DNA from: Xylanibacter ruminicola Ga6B6
GTDB lineage: Bacteria > Bacteroidota > Bacteroidia > Bacteroidales > Bacteroidaceae
Assembly: GCF_000687715.1 (NCBI RefSeq)
Contig: NZ_JHXD01000019.1
Coordinates: forward strand, 1-64,000
Direction: 5' to 3'
DNA length: 64,000 bases
Positions 54,245-63,561 of the stretch are shown piece after piece. Within the stretch, counting starts at the first letter, position 1, and the number at the start of each line of letters is the position of its first letter. The position numbers and the translations under genes are program-made. Under the pieces are notes generated by a model. It saw nothing but the letters and a program-made list of their open reading frames with translations, did no database searches and had not been told where the DNA came from.

Positions 54245-54946
54245 ATGAAGCAAGCGATGATATTTGCCGCAGGGCTTGGCACTCGTCTCAAGCCACTAAC
54301 CGACACCATGCCTAAGGCACTGGTGAGGGTAGGGGGGCAGCCGCTCATTTGGCATGTAATACAAAAACTTAAAGCCTCTGGTTATGAGCGCATTGTGGTA
54401 AATGTTCACCACTTTGCCTATCAGATTGTAACCTATCTCGAGGAAAATCATAACTTTGGTTTGGATATCCGTATCAGCGACGAAACCAGTGCGCTGCTCG
54501 AAACAGGTGGTGGCATCAAGAAGGCGTTGCCTTTGTTCGATGCCAACGAGCCTATCCTGATTCATAATGTGGATATCCTGAGCAATCTCGATCTCGAGGC
54601 GCTACCTATGGATGCGCCCCTGCTGGTAGTGAGCGAGCGCCAGACCAAGCGTTATCTGATGTTCGACGACGAGATGCGCCTGCATGGCTGGACTAACATC
54701 GAAACAGGTCAGGTTAAGGGCGAAAAAGCTGATAAGCTATTAGCTTTTTCGGGCATCCACGTGTTCCACCCGTCACTCGTGCCATTGTTAGACGAGTGGC
54801 CCGAGCGCTTTCCCATTATGGACTTTTATCTCAAGGCCTGTGGCACCCACCTGATCCGTGGTTACGAGGCTAAGGATTTGCGCCTGCTTGATGTGGGTAA
54901 GCTTGATACCCTCGACAACGCTGAAAAATTTATCAAATCATTATAG
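54245..54946 (+). CDS. MurU-like sugar-1-phosphate nucleotidyltransferase
   Basis: From the ATG at 54245 the 233-residue protein is an NTP_transferase domain. AAGLGTRLKPLTDTMPKAL is the nucleotide motif, and HNVDILSNLD and LLDVGKLDTL fit the MurNAc-1-phosphate uridylyltransferase (MurU) group, which recycles MurNAc into UDP-MurNAc. The partner kinase AmgK is not in the window. A GTG at 54236 would add three residues. It lies 6 bases before guaA and shares its promoter. Confidence 0.72.
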   Translation: MKQAMIFAAGLGTRLKPLTDTMPKALVRVGGQPLIWHVIQKLKASGYERIVVNVHHFAYQIVTYLEENHNFGLDIRISDETSALLETGGGIKKALPLFDANEPILIHNVDILSNLDLEALPMDAPLLVVSERQTKRYLMFDDEMRLHGWTNIETGQVKGEKADKLLAFSGIHVFHPSLVPLLDEWPERFPIMDFYLKACGTHLIRGYEAKDLRLLDVGKLDTLDNAEKFIKSL

Positions 54947-54952
54947 TTTTAT

Positions 54953-56557
54953 ATGACACAGAAGATTATTATTCTCGATTTCGGTTCGCAAACCACGCAG
55001 CTTATCGGCCGCCGTGTGCGCGAGCTGGACACCTTCTGCGAGATTATGCCCTACAACAAATTCCCGAAGGACGATCCCTCGGTGATTGGTGTAATTCTGA
55101 GTGGTTCGCCCTACTCGGTACACGATCCTGAGGCTTTCAAGGTCGACCTGTTGCAGTTTGTAGGTCGTGTGCCTGTGCTGGGTATCTGCTATGGTGCTCA
55201 GTTCATCAGTCACACCCTGGGTGGTAAGGTCGAAAAGGCCGACTCTCGCGAGTATGGACGTGCCAACCTTGAGACTGTCGACACCACGAACCCTCTGTTC
55301 AAAGGTTTCGAGCAGCATTCTCAGGTATGGATGAGCCATGGCGACACCATCACCTCAATCCCTGAGGGTTTCGAGGTTATTGGTTCTACTAAGGACGTTA
55401 AGAACGCTGCATTCTGGCGCGATGGCGTATGGGCTGTTCAGTTCCATCCCGAGGTGTTCCACACCCTGCAGGGTACACAGCTCCTGAAGAACTTCGTAGT
55501 TGATATCTGTGGCAGTAAGCAGGAGTGGAGTGCCGCTTCGTTCGTCGATTCTACAGTAGCCGAGCTCAAGGCTCAGCTGGGCGACGACCGTGTGATCCTC
55601 GGCCTCTCAGGTGGTGTTGATTCATCTGTTGCTGCTGTACTGCTCAACAAGGCCATTGGCAATCGCCTTACCTGTATCTTTGTTGATCATGGTATGCTGC
55701 GTAAGAACGAGTTCAACCAGGTGATGGACGACTACAAGGTGCTGGGCCTGAACGTAATTGGTGTTGATGCCAGCGCTAAGTTCTTTGCCGATCTGTCTGG
55801 TGTTACCGATCCAGAGCAGAAGCGCAAGATTATTGGTCGCGACTTCGTCGAGGTGTTCAATGCCGAGGCCAAGAAGATTACCGATGCCAAGTGGCTGGCT
55901 CAGGGTACTATCTACCCCGACCGTATCGAGAGTTTGAATATTACAGGTAAGGTCATCAAGAGCCACCACAACGTAGGCGGTCTGCCAAAGGAGATGCACT
56001 TGCAGCTTTGCGAGCCCCTGCAGTGGTTGTTCAAGGACGAGGTTCGTCGTGTAGGTCGCCAGTTGGGCATGCCCGAGCACTTGATTACCCGTCACCCCTT
56101 CCCTGGTCCTGGCTTGGCTGTTCGTATCCTGGGCGATATCACTCCTGAGAAGGTACGTATCCTGCAGGATGCCGACGATATCTATATCCGCGGTCTGCGC
56201 GATTACAAGGTAAAACTGAGTGGCGAAGAGGCCCGCAAGGTGCTGGCTGCCGGTATCCCTGCTGATATGAAGGATGGCGAGATCGAGGTTTCGCTCTACG
56301 ATCAGATCTGGCAGGCAGGTGCCATCCTGCTCTCTACTGTTCGCAGTGTAGGTGTGATGGGCGATGAGCGTACCTACGAGCATCCCGTTGCCCTGCGTGC
56401 TGTAACATCAACTGATGCGATGACTGCCGACTGGGCACATCTGCCTTACGACTTCATGGCTAAGGTAAGTAACGAGATTATTAATAAGGTACGTGGCGTA
56501 AACCGCGTTTGCTACGATATCTCGTCGAAACCACCCGCAACCATCGAGTGGGAGTAA
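54953..56557 (+). CDS. guaA: GMP synthase (glutamine-hydrolysing)
   Basis: The 534-residue two-domain enzyme converts XMP to GMP. The glutamine amidotransferase domain has Cys79 in GICYGAQ and QFHPEV, and the ATP pyrophosphatase domain has the P-loop LSGGVDSS. The C-terminal dimerisation part with [13 protein letters not shown] and KPPATIEWE is complete. It ends at a bidirectional terminator. Confidence 0.96.
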   Translation: MTQKIIILDFGSQTTQLIGRRVRELDTFCEIMPYNKFPKDDPSVIGVILSGSPYSVHDPEAFKVDLLQFVGRVPVLGICYGAQFISHTLGGKVEKADSREYGRANLETVDTTNPLFKGFEQHSQVWMSHGDTITSIPEGFEVIGSTKDVKNAAFWRDGVWAVQFHPEVFHTLQGTQLLKNFVVDICGSKQEWSAASFVDSTVAELKAQLGDDRVILGLSGGVDSSVAAVLLNKAIGNRLTCIFVDHGMLRKNEFNQVMDDYKVLGLNVIGVDASAKFFADLSGVTDPEQKRKIIGRDFVEVFNAEAKKITDAKWLAQGTIYPDRIESLNITGKVIKSHHNVGGLPKEMHLQLCEPLQWLFKDEVRRVGRQLGMPEHLITRHPFPGPGLAVRILGDITPEKVRILQDADDIYIRGLRDYKVKLSGEEARKVLAAGIPADMKDGEIEVSLYDQIWQAGAILLSTVRSVGVMGDERTYEHPVALRAVTSTDAMTADWAHLPYDFMAKVSNEIINKVRGVNRVCYDISSKPPATIEWE

Positions 56558-56562
56558 GCAAT

Positions 56563-56593
56563 AAAAAACCCCGCCAACTGGCGGGGCTTTTTA
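56563..56593. terminator. Bidirectional terminator, guaA/mscL
   Basis: CCCCGCC (56569-56575) pairs with GGCGGGG (56580-56586) around AACT, with A6 on the left and T5 on the right. It serves both convergent genes. Confidence 0.9.
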
Positions 56594-56597
56594 TTGA

Positions 56598-56996
56598 TTA
56601 TTTATTTTTCAACAGATCTCTGATCTCAGCCAGCAGCTCTTCCTGCGTGGGACCCTTTGGAGCCTCGGGCTCTGGAGCAGGCTCTTCCTTCTTGCGGTTC
56701 AGCTTGTTAATGCCTTTCATCATCAGGAAGATACAGAATGCCACGATTACAAAATCTACCACGTTCTGTATAAACGTACCATACTTCAGCACAGCTGCGC
56801 CCTCGCCTTCGCCAATCTGGAAAGCCAGGCTGGTAAAATCTACATTGCCAGTAAACATACCTACAACAGGCATCAGCACATCGTCAACCAGCGAGCTTAC
56901 AATCTTACCAAAGGCACCGCCAATGATAACACCCACTGCCATGTCCATCACATTGCCCTTAACGGCAAACTCCTTGAATTCTTTAATAAATCCCAT
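56598..56996 (-). CDS. mscL: Large-conductance mechanosensitive channel
   Basis: The 132-residue protein has two membrane helices (about 16-45 and 75-97), the N-terminal [27 protein letters not shown] pore segment and a cytoplasmic C-terminal helix after the [13 protein letters not shown] linker. It opens on osmotic downshock to release solutes. No TAnnTTTG box is visible upstream on the minus strand. Confidence 0.95.
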   Translation of the reverse strand: MGFIKEFKEFAVKGNVMDMAVGVIIGGAFGKIVSSLVDDVLMPVVGMFTGNVDFTSLAFQIGEGEGAAVLKYGTFIQNVVDFVIVAFCIFLMMKGINKLNRKKEEPAPEPEAPKGPTQEELLAEIRDLLKNK

Positions 56997-57164
56997 AAGC
57001 TTTTAATTTTAAAGATTAATATGTTAATGTTCCAAGTTCAAATTGTAATCTGTATTTTGCAATCATTGGTTTTTTGCCGCCGATTTTTATACTTTTTACT
57101 TTTCAGTTTTCACTTTTCACTTTATTTTTAAGTGATTTATGCTGCAAATATAGGAATAATTTTG

Positions 57165-57172
57165 TAACTTTG
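57165..57172 (+). promoter_or_regulatory. Promoter of gap
   Basis: TAACTTTG followed by CATCC. The leader to the ATG at 57256 is about 80 nt, longer than most here, and contains AAAAAGTTAGTAATAAT (57209-57225), also found at 16550-16566. A -33 word is not evident. Confidence 0.6.
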
Positions 57173-57255
57173 CATCCGAAATCAAAAAAAAGTTCGTTTT
57201 TCGAGCTAAAAAAGTTAGTAATAATAGGTATAACCCATTTAAATAATTAAGTAAA

Positions 57256-58281
57256 ATGACAAAAGTAGCAATTAACGGTTTTGGCCGTATTGGTCGTCTC
57301 GCATTCCGTCAGATGTTCGAGGCTGAAGGTTATGAAGTAGTAGCAATCAACGACTTGACAAGTCCTAAGATGCTCGCTCACCTGCTGAAGTACGATACCG
57401 CTCAGGGTGGTTTCTGCGGCAAGATTGGTGAGAACAAGCACACTGTAGAGGCTGGTGAGGATTACATCGTTGTTGATGGTCAGAAGATCACTATCTATGC
57501 TATTCCTAACGCTGCTGAGCTCCCTTGGGGTAAGCTGGATGTAGACGTTGTTCTGGAGTGCACAGGTTTCTACACATCTAAGGAGAAGGCATCTGCTCAC
57601 CTCACTGCTGGTGCTAAGAAGGTTGTTATCTCTGCTCCTGCTGGTAACGATCTGCCTACTATCGTTTACAATGTAAACCACAAGACTCTGACTCCTGCTG
57701 ACACTGTTATCAGCGCTGCTTCTTGTACAACAAACTGCCTGGCTCCTATGACAAAGGCTCTGAACGACCTCGCTCCAATCCAGAGCGGTATCATGACAAC
57801 TGTTCACGCTTACACAGGTGACCAGATGATCCTCGACGGTCCTCAGCGCAAGGGTGATGTTCAGCGTGCTCGTGCTGGTGCTCAGAACATCGTTCCTAAC
57901 TCAACTGGTGCCGCTAAGGCTATCGGTCTCGTAATTCCTGAGCTCAACGGTAAGCTCATCGGTGCTGCTCAGCGCGTTCCAACTCCAACTGGTTCTACAA
58001 CTATCCTGCACGCTGTTGTTAAGGGTGATGTAACTGTTGAGAGCATCAACGCTGCCATGAAGGCTGCTGCCAACGAGAGCTTCGGTTACACTGAGGAGAA
58101 GCTCGTTTCTAGCGACATCATCGGTATGAAGTTCGGTTCACTCTTCGACGCTAACCAGACAATGGTAAGCAAGATGGAGGACGGCAACTCACTCGTACAG
58201 GTTGTTTCTTGGTACGACAATGAGAACTCTTACACTTCTCAGATGGTTCGTACTATCAAGTACCTCGCTGAGCTCAAATAA
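57256..58281 (+). CDS. gap: Glyceraldehyde-3-phosphate dehydrogenase
   Basis: The 341-residue glycolytic enzyme has [11 protein letters not shown] for NAD, the catalytic Cys157 in [12 protein letters not shown], and [11 protein letters not shown]. Codon choice differs from the neighbours, with frequent GCT, TCT and ACT, as expected for a very highly expressed gene. It is a single-gene unit with its own promoter and terminator. Confidence 0.97.
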   Translation: MTKVAINGFGRIGRLAFRQMFEAEGYEVVAINDLTSPKMLAHLLKYDTAQGGFCGKIGENKHTVEAGEDYIVVDGQKITIYAIPNAAELPWGKLDVDVVLECTGFYTSKEKASAHLTAGAKKVVISAPAGNDLPTIVYNVNHKTLTPADTVISAASCTTNCLAPMTKALNDLAPIQSGIMTTVHAYTGDQMILDGPQRKGDVQRARAGAQNIVPNSTGAAKAIGLVIPELNGKLIGAAQRVPTPTGSTTILHAVVKGDVTVESINAAMKAAANESFGYTEEKLVSSDIIGMKFGSLFDANQTMVSKMEDGNSLVQVVSWYDNENSYTSQMVRTIKYLAELK

Positions 58282-58306
58282 GATCAAATCTTAGTTTGAC
58301 ATATTT

Positions 58307-58340
58307 TAAGCCACTCGATTTTGTCGGGTGGCTTTTTTTG
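58307..58340 (+). terminator. Terminator of gap
   Basis: AGCCACTCG (58309-58317) pairs with CGGGTGGCT (58325-58333), one G-T pair, then TTTTTTT. The loop holds a TTTG that fits as the -33 element of the next promoter. Confidence 0.85.
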
Positions 58341-58350
58341 TGTACCTTTG
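58320..58350 (+). promoter_or_regulatory. Promoter of the secreted hydrolase gene
   Basis: TTTG (58320-58323), 19 bases, TACCTTTG (58343-58350). The -33 element lies in the loop of the gap terminator, as at 4415. Confidence 0.75.
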
Positions 58351-58393
58351 CCATCGTAAATAACGTATTATTACAGTAAACCTAACGTAAAAA

Positions 58394-59446
58394 ATGAAAA
58401 AGTTACTATTATCAGCTATGCTGTTCGCAGCGAGTGCTGGGATGATCAATGCCCAGACAGTTCAGAAACAAATTGTAGAAGAGGGAGGCACAGGCCCGTT
58501 TAAGTCCGAGGTGGTAGGCGATGCCTCCTGCCCAGGCTTCACTGTTTATCGCCCCCAGAACCTTCAGCAGGTGGTAGCCCAGAAAGGTGCCCTGCCAGTC
58601 ATTGTCTATGCCAATGGCGCCTGCTTTAATAATAATGTAGAGATGCGCCTGCTGCTCAGCGAGGTAGCCTCGTATGGCTACGTGGCCGCTGCTATCGGTC
58701 CTTACGACGAGGCCGATGTCATGGCCCAGTGGCGTGGTGTGCTCAAGTCGGCCTATCCTGCCACCAAAGGCGAGGTAGTGATGGCCAATGGCGAGAAGAT
58801 TCAGCCCCTCACCCCCGAGGAGATCAAGGCCCAGCAGGAAGAGCAGGCCAAGATGATGGCCCAGGCCACCAAGAAGGCCAAGAAGGCCGCCAAGCAGCCT
58901 GCTGCCCCTCAGTTCAGCACCTATCCCAAGATGCTGCTCGAGGTGCTCGATTGGCTTACCGAGCAGAATGCCGCTGCTGGTTCCGAGTATTACCATTGCT
59001 TGGATCTGCAGCGTGTAGCCGCCATGGGTCAGTCGTGTGGTGGCGCTCAGGTGCTTGCCATCGCCTACGATCCCCGTATCCGCACCTGCGTGATGCTTAA
59101 CACCGGTATTGGCGACATGGAGATGATGGGAGCCACCAAGGAGTGCCTTAAGAACCTGCACACCCCAATGTTCTATATGATTGGTGGACCAGCCGATATC
59201 GCCTATGCCAACGCCCAGAAGGATTACGAGCGCATTGCCGACGATATCCCTGTAGTGATGCTCAACTCAAAGGATGGCCACAGCGGCACCTATTACGAGG
59301 CCCATGGTGGCAACTATGCCAAGGCCGTAGTAAAGTGGCTCGACTGGCAGCTCAAAGGCCAGGTAGGCCAGTCGGCCCTCTTCCTCGACGATGAGTACCT
59401 CAAGCTCAAATTCCCCGAGTGGCAAGGCGTCCGTAAGAACTTCTAA
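58394..59446 (+). CDS. Secreted alpha/beta hydrolase, function unknown
   Basis: The 350-residue protein has a signal peptide ending at MINAQ (residue 21) and an alpha/beta hydrolase fold related to dienelactone hydrolase/cutinase-like enzymes. A triad is suggested by Ser214 in GQSCGG, Asp268 in GGPADIAY and His296 in KDGHSGTY. Residues about 140-172 form a Glu/Lys/Ala-rich insertion between the oxyanion region and the nucleophile, predicted as a charged helix. Substrate is unknown; an ester or polyester is possible. Confidence 0.7.
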   Translation: MKKLLLSAMLFAASAGMINAQTVQKQIVEEGGTGPFKSEVVGDASCPGFTVYRPQNLQQVVAQKGALPVIVYANGACFNNNVEMRLLLSEVASYGYVAAAIGPYDEADVMAQWRGVLKSAYPATKGEVVMANGEKIQPLTPEEIKAQQEEQAKMMAQATKKAKKAAKQPAAPQFSTYPKMLLEVLDWLTEQNAAAGSEYYHCLDLQRVAAMGQSCGGAQVLAIAYDPRIRTCVMLNTGIGDMEMMGATKECLKNLHTPMFYMIGGPADIAYANAQKDYERIADDIPVVMLNSKDGHSGTYYEAHGGNYAKAVVKWLDWQLKGQVGQSALFLDDEYLKLKFPEWQGVRKNF

Positions 59447-59492
59447 TCCGTAGGGTTTTTCCTATACACAAAGGATTTTTACTATTTTTTTT

Positions 59493-59538
59493 AATTAGGC
59501 CGATTTTTGTGATTCTAGTCAACATTATCGGCCTAATT
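59493..59538. repeat. Perfect 12-bp inverted repeat upstream of the porin-like gene
   Basis: AATTAGGCCGAT (59493-59504) is exactly complementary to 59527-59538, with a 22-base loop. A T run precedes rather than follows it, so it is not a standard terminator for the upstream gene. It could be an operator or a terminator of an unusual type. Confidence 0.55.
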
Positions 59539-59557
59539 CGGCATTTCCTGCAAAACT

Positions 59558-59591
59558 TTTGCTTCAGATTAAAGTTTTCGCCGTACCTTTG
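59558..59591 (+). promoter_or_regulatory. Promoter of the porin-like gene
   Basis: TTTG (59558-59561), 22 bases, TACCTTTG (59584-59591), followed by CAG. The leader to 59668 is about 70 nt. Confidence 0.65.
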
Positions 59592-59667
59592 CAGTGCATT
59601 TAGAATCAAAACAGGCGGTACTTTTGGGAGACCAAATGTTTATGTTTAATTATTAAAAAGAAAAGAA

Positions 59668-60225
59668 ATGAAAAAGATTTTTATGACACTCGCAGCAGTG
59701 TGTGTAGCTGCAACAATGAATGCACAGGTTTACGTAGGTGGCGGTCTTGGTCTGGCTTCTACATCTCAGGATGGCAACACCAACACTAGCCTTAAGCTCA
59801 TGCCCGAGATTGGTTACAACATCAACGATAGCTGGGCCATTGGTGTAGCTTTCGGATATGCCGAGAACGAGCAGAAGGTAAAAGCTGGCAATCTCACTGT
59901 ATCAGCCAAGGACAAGGTATTCCAGATTAATCCTTACGCCCGTTACACCTTTGCTAAGTTTGATAAGGTAAACCTGTTCCTGGATGGTGGTTTAGATTAT
60001 ATCCACGAGGATCCCGCAGCTGGTAACAAGGTAAACACCTTTGGTCTGGGCATCAAGCCAGGAGTTGCTGTTAACCTGAACGATAAGCTCAGCTTCGTAG
60101 CTCACGTAGGCTTCGTGGGCTGGCAGAGCGAGAAGGAGGACTACGATGGCGCCAAGGCTGCTAACACCTTCGGTTTCGACCTGGATGGTTCTAACCTCAG
60201 CTTCGGTGTTTACTACAACTTCTAA
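59668..60225 (+). CDS. Small outer membrane beta-barrel protein
   Basis: The 185-residue protein has a signal peptide ending at MNAQ (residue 20) and alternating amphipathic strands of a probable 8-stranded barrel (VYVGGGLGLAS, SWAIGVAFGYAE, NLFLDGGLDY, LSFVAHVGFVGW). It ends LSFGVYYNF, the aromatic C-terminus recognised by the BAM complex. It is similar in plan to OmpX/OmpW-like or porin_4-family proteins. Role unknown, probably structural or a small pore. Confidence 0.8.
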   Translation: MKKIFMTLAAVCVAATMNAQVYVGGGLGLASTSQDGNTNTSLKLMPEIGYNINDSWAIGVAFGYAENEQKVKAGNLTVSAKDKVFQINPYARYTFAKFDKVNLFLDGGLDYIHEDPAAGNKVNTFGLGIKPGVAVNLNDKLSFVAHVGFVGWQSEKEDYDGAKAANTFGFDLDGSNLSFGVYYNF

Positions 60226-60259
60226 TAGTAAAACCTTAGTTTATATAAATCAAAAACAG

Positions 60260-60295
60260 ATGGCTGCGCCCTTCCCGGTGCAGCCATTATTGTTT
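60260..60295 (+). terminator. Terminator of the porin-like gene
   Basis: ATGGCTGC (60260-60267) pairs with GCAGCCAT (60280-60287), followed by TATTGTTT. Confidence 0.75.
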
Positions 60296-60352
60296 AGATT
60301 ACCAAAGTTCTGCGAAAACTTTCATCTCAAACGTGCCTTAGTCATCGGTACC

Positions 60353-60366
60353 AATGGTATACCATT
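60353..60366. promoter_or_regulatory. 14-bp palindrome upstream of the polysaccharide locus
   Basis: AATGGTATACCATT is a perfect palindrome about 100 bases upstream of the promoter at 60441. It has the form of a dimeric regulator site. No regulator can be named. Confidence 0.35.
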
Positions 60367-60440
60367 CAAAGAATTCTTCCTGATGAAATTAGAGGATTTT
60401 TTGTTATTTTGTCTCTTCAAACATTTTTTTTCTTTGATTC

Positions 60441-60472
60441 TTTGATATTTAGAAACATTTTTACTACATTTG
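60441..60472 (+). promoter_or_regulatory. Promoter of the polysaccharide locus
   Basis: TTTG (60441-60444), 20 bases, TACATTTG (60465-60472). The ATG at 60518 follows after a leader of about 40 nt. Confidence 0.7.
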
Positions 60473-60517
60473 CAACATAATAGAATTTATAGAAATGTCA
60501 AAAGAAAAAAAACGACT

Positions 60518-61573
60518 ATGGAAAAGGAAAACAGAATAATCAATATCAACCTTCCGATGGTTGTCAGGATGCTTATTGCTGACAAACGTAAGATTATCAT
60601 CTTTACATGTGTATCTGGTCTCGTAGGTTTGATTTTGGCTTTTTGTACACCTAAGATATACAAGTCAACAGTCATTTTGGCTCCAGAAGAATCTGGAGCA
60701 GGTTTTTCAGGCAGTCTGTCGTCATTGGCATCCATGGTAGGTATGAACATCAAAGTGGGCCAGACAGGTGATGCAATCTACCCTGAGATATACCCCGGTT
60801 TGATGTCATCCAACAATTTCATTGTTGACTTGTTTCCCGTTACCGTCACCAGAGATGAAACAGGTGAGCAGTATACTTATCAAGATTATTTGCAGCATCA
60901 TCAGCGGGAGGCCTTTTACATTTATCCGGGAATTTGGATAAAAAAAATGATTGAAGGTTTAACATCTAAGCAATCCTCTGACATCCACAAGGTGAATCCG
61001 TTCCGTCTGACCAAGGATGAATACAAGATTGTCAAAGTAATAAAGAAAAGAATCAGCTGTTCCGTTGATAAGAAAACGAATGTTATTACGATAACCGTAG
61101 AAGACCGTGATCCGCTCATTGCTGCTACTATGGCAGACTCCGTTCAGGTACACCTGCAACATGCTATTACTAACTATCGCACAAAGAAAGCACGTATTGA
61201 TCTCGAATATATGCAGCAGCTATTCGATGAAGCTAAGGAGCAATACAGACAAGCCCGTCAAGCATACGCTGCCTGTGCCGATTCCTATCAGAACGTAAAG
61301 CTCCAATCTTACGCCCAGAAGGTGAATGAACTTGAAAACGAGATGCAGTTGAAATTCACGATCTATCAGCAGATAAGTGAACAGCTGCATTTGGCCAAGG
61401 CGAAGGTACAGGAGCGCATACCTGCTTTTACCATTGTGCAGGGAGCTAGCGTCCCCGTCAAGTCCAGTAGTCTTCCAAAGGTAGTATCACTCTTTATATG
61501 GATGATACTTGGTTTCATGCTACGTATCAGCATGTTATTATGGAAAAACCGTCAACAGTTCATCAATATCTAA
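60518..61573 (+). CDS. Wzz-type polysaccharide chain-length regulator
   Basis: From the ATG at 60518 the 351-residue protein has a membrane helix near 25-43, a long periplasmic part with coiled coils (about 215-300) and a second membrane helix near the C-terminus (about 325-345), the layout of Wzz/polysaccharide co-polymerases. IVQGASVPVKSSSLPK is the proline-containing segment before the last helix. It sets the length of O-antigen or capsule chains. It lacks a kinase domain. A longer frame starting at 60470 begins inside the promoter. Confidence 0.82.
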   Translation: MEKENRIININLPMVVRMLIADKRKIIIFTCVSGLVGLILAFCTPKIYKSTVILAPEESGAGFSGSLSSLASMVGMNIKVGQTGDAIYPEIYPGLMSSNNFIVDLFPVTVTRDETGEQYTYQDYLQHHQREAFYIYPGIWIKKMIEGLTSKQSSDIHKVNPFRLTKDEYKIVKVIKKRISCSVDKKTNVITITVEDRDPLIAATMADSVQVHLQHAITNYRTKKARIDLEYMQQLFDEAKEQYRQARQAYAACADSYQNVKLQSYAQKVNELENEMQLKFTIYQQISEQLHLAKAKVQERIPAFTIVQGASVPVKSSSLPKVVSLFIWMILGFMLRISMLLWKNRQQFINI

Positions 61574-61585
61574 ATACTGTTCATC

Positions 61586-63550
61586 TTGAAAAGACATCCC
61601 TATATCGTCACTACTGTTATAGCCACACTACTTGCCATTGTAGTATGGCTTTTGGTGCCTAAGGAATATACTGCTATTACCGAACTTAGTGATGAATACA
61701 AGGAGGTTGATTTAGCCATTGGACTTGATAAGATAAAAGCCCAAATCAAAAATGTTTCTGGTGGTGCAAACAAAGGCCTTGATAATATAGAAGTATATGC
61801 GAAAATCTTGAAAAGCAGAGATTTTGCCCGTTCCATATCCCAGTCAACAATTCCGGAAAAAAACGTGACGTATGGTGAGTATTTGAATGAAAAGGACACC
61901 ATAGATGCCATTCTTGATCATATCAACTACAACCTAAATGTCAAACGTCAAACCCTCACTATCAGTTTTACAGATCGCGATCCTGTTATCGCTGCACAAA
62001 TGTTAGACAGCGTAACAGCGCATCTGCAAACCACCATTACGGCCCAACGTCACCAAGTGGCTGAGGCTGCGCTGAAAAATGCCGTAGCCGAACTGGAGAG
62101 GGCGAACAGGGATTACCAGAACATAAGTAAAAGATACACCGCTTTTGTCGATTCTCATCATAACTCATCCACAGAGTTGGATATTCAGGAAGAAAAAGCA
62201 TTAGAGAATGAATGTAAGCACTCCTATGATCACCTCAGAAATATCACTAACGAGTATGTCCGTCAGTTGGCACTAAAGCAACGTGCCTATATGTCGTTTG
62301 CTGTGATACAAAGCAATACAATTCCTTTAGAACCCAATAGTTCTTTTCTTGGATACCTTCTTAGTTTCTTTTTCATTGGGCTTCTTTTTTCGCATGGTCT
62401 TATCTGTTATAAAAGAAAAAAAAGGGTCTTTGAATTGACTGTATTAAGTGATTGTTTTTCACCTTGGAATCTCACTATCCTTATTTGGGCACTTATTTTG
62501 GGATTGTATTACATTTTAAACACACAATTATATCCAATTACTGAACAGTTTTATTACTGCCTAATCATTTGGGTCCCCATATTTTGCGTCTGTTCATATC
62601 TTTTTTATGAATTAACAGATTCTTCTAAATACAATAATAACAATGGATTTAATAAGAATGTCTTTTCATTCTTCTTAATTATCTCAATGATTATAACACC
62701 ACTCTACGTATATCGCATTTTTCAGATCGTCTCCATGTTTAGTGCCGATGACCTTATGATGAACATTCGAATACTAGCAGTTTTTGGTGAAGGTCAAGGA
62801 ATTCTCGGCCAGTCCATTATGCTTAATCAGGCTTTACTAGTTACCGCATTATGGGCATATCCCCGGATACCATTATGGCAGGTTATAATTTCTGCTATAG
62901 TATGTTGCTTGTCTGCATTCGCAATTATGGAAAAAGGTACACTGTTTTTCATCTTTATTTGTATAATATTTGTTTTGCATCATAAGAAAATAATCAAATT
63001 AAGGACTATTATTGTAGCAGGATTATTACTTGTCGTTTTTTTCTATGTGTTCACCATACAGCGCGGAGGTGATGACAATGGTTATTCTACCATTTCTGAC
63101 TTTATTGCAATGTATGTTTTGTCGCCGCCTGTAGCTTTTTGCCAACTCTTGCCTGAAACAACGCCTCAATTTGGAGCAAATACATTTGGAACCATTTACC
63201 ATTTTATGATTCGTTTTGGCATAAATGACGTTGTCGAAAAATTAAGGACTCAGGATGTTGTTATGGTACCTATTCCAACCAATGTTTATACAATTTTCCA
63301 ACCTTTTTATATCGATTTTGGGTATAAAGGTATTGCATTTTTTTCTGCATTATATGGTATAATATGCGGTTTTCTATATCGTCTGTATAAAAACAATAAC
63401 ACTATCGGATGCTGTCTTTATACATTTGTTGTATACGTCTTAATTCTTCAGTTTTATCAAGAAAATATATTTTTTAACCTTGCTCCAGTTGTCGTATTTG
63501 CAGTTCTTGTATATTTGATGACTCAGCAACATATAAAAATCCAGTTCTGA
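61586..63550 (+). CDS. Wzz-like domain fused to a Wzy-like polysaccharide polymerase
   Basis: The 654-residue protein appears to join two functions. Residues 1-275 have the Wzz plan: helix 6-24, periplasmic coiled-coil part, then IQSNTIPLEPNSSFLG and a second helix (254-275), homologous in outline to the preceding gene. Residues about 295-654 hold ten or more helices with loops like those of Wzy/EpsG oligosaccharide repeat-unit polymerases, ending in YQENIFFNLAPVVVF. The frame is continuous across the junction and starts with TTG, 12 bases after the previous stop. Polymerase function is inferred from topology and position. Confidence 0.68.
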   Translation: MKRHPYIVTTVIATLLAIVVWLLVPKEYTAITELSDEYKEVDLAIGLDKIKAQIKNVSGGANKGLDNIEVYAKILKSRDFARSISQSTIPEKNVTYGEYLNEKDTIDAILDHINYNLNVKRQTLTISFTDRDPVIAAQMLDSVTAHLQTTITAQRHQVAEAALKNAVAELERANRDYQNISKRYTAFVDSHHNSSTELDIQEEKALENECKHSYDHLRNITNEYVRQLALKQRAYMSFAVIQSNTIPLEPNSSFLGYLLSFFFIGLLFSHGLICYKRKKRVFELTVLSDCFSPWNLTILIWALILGLYYILNTQLYPITEQFYYCLIIWVPIFCVCSYLFYELTDSSKYNNNNGFNKNVFSFFLIISMIITPLYVYRIFQIVSMFSADDLMMNIRILAVFGEGQGILGQSIMLNQALLVTALWAYPRIPLWQVIISAIVCCLSAFAIMEKGTLFFIFICIIFVLHHKKIIKLRTIIVAGLLLVVFFYVFTIQRGGDDNGYSTISDFIAMYVLSPPVAFCQLLPETTPQFGANTFGTIYHFMIRFGINDVVEKLRTQDVVMVPIPTNVYTIFQPFYIDFGYKGIAFFSALYGIICGFLYRLYKNNNTIGCCLYTFVVYVLILQFYQENIFFNLAPVVVFAVLVYLMTQQHIKIQF

Positions 63551-63561
63551 ATGATATAATA

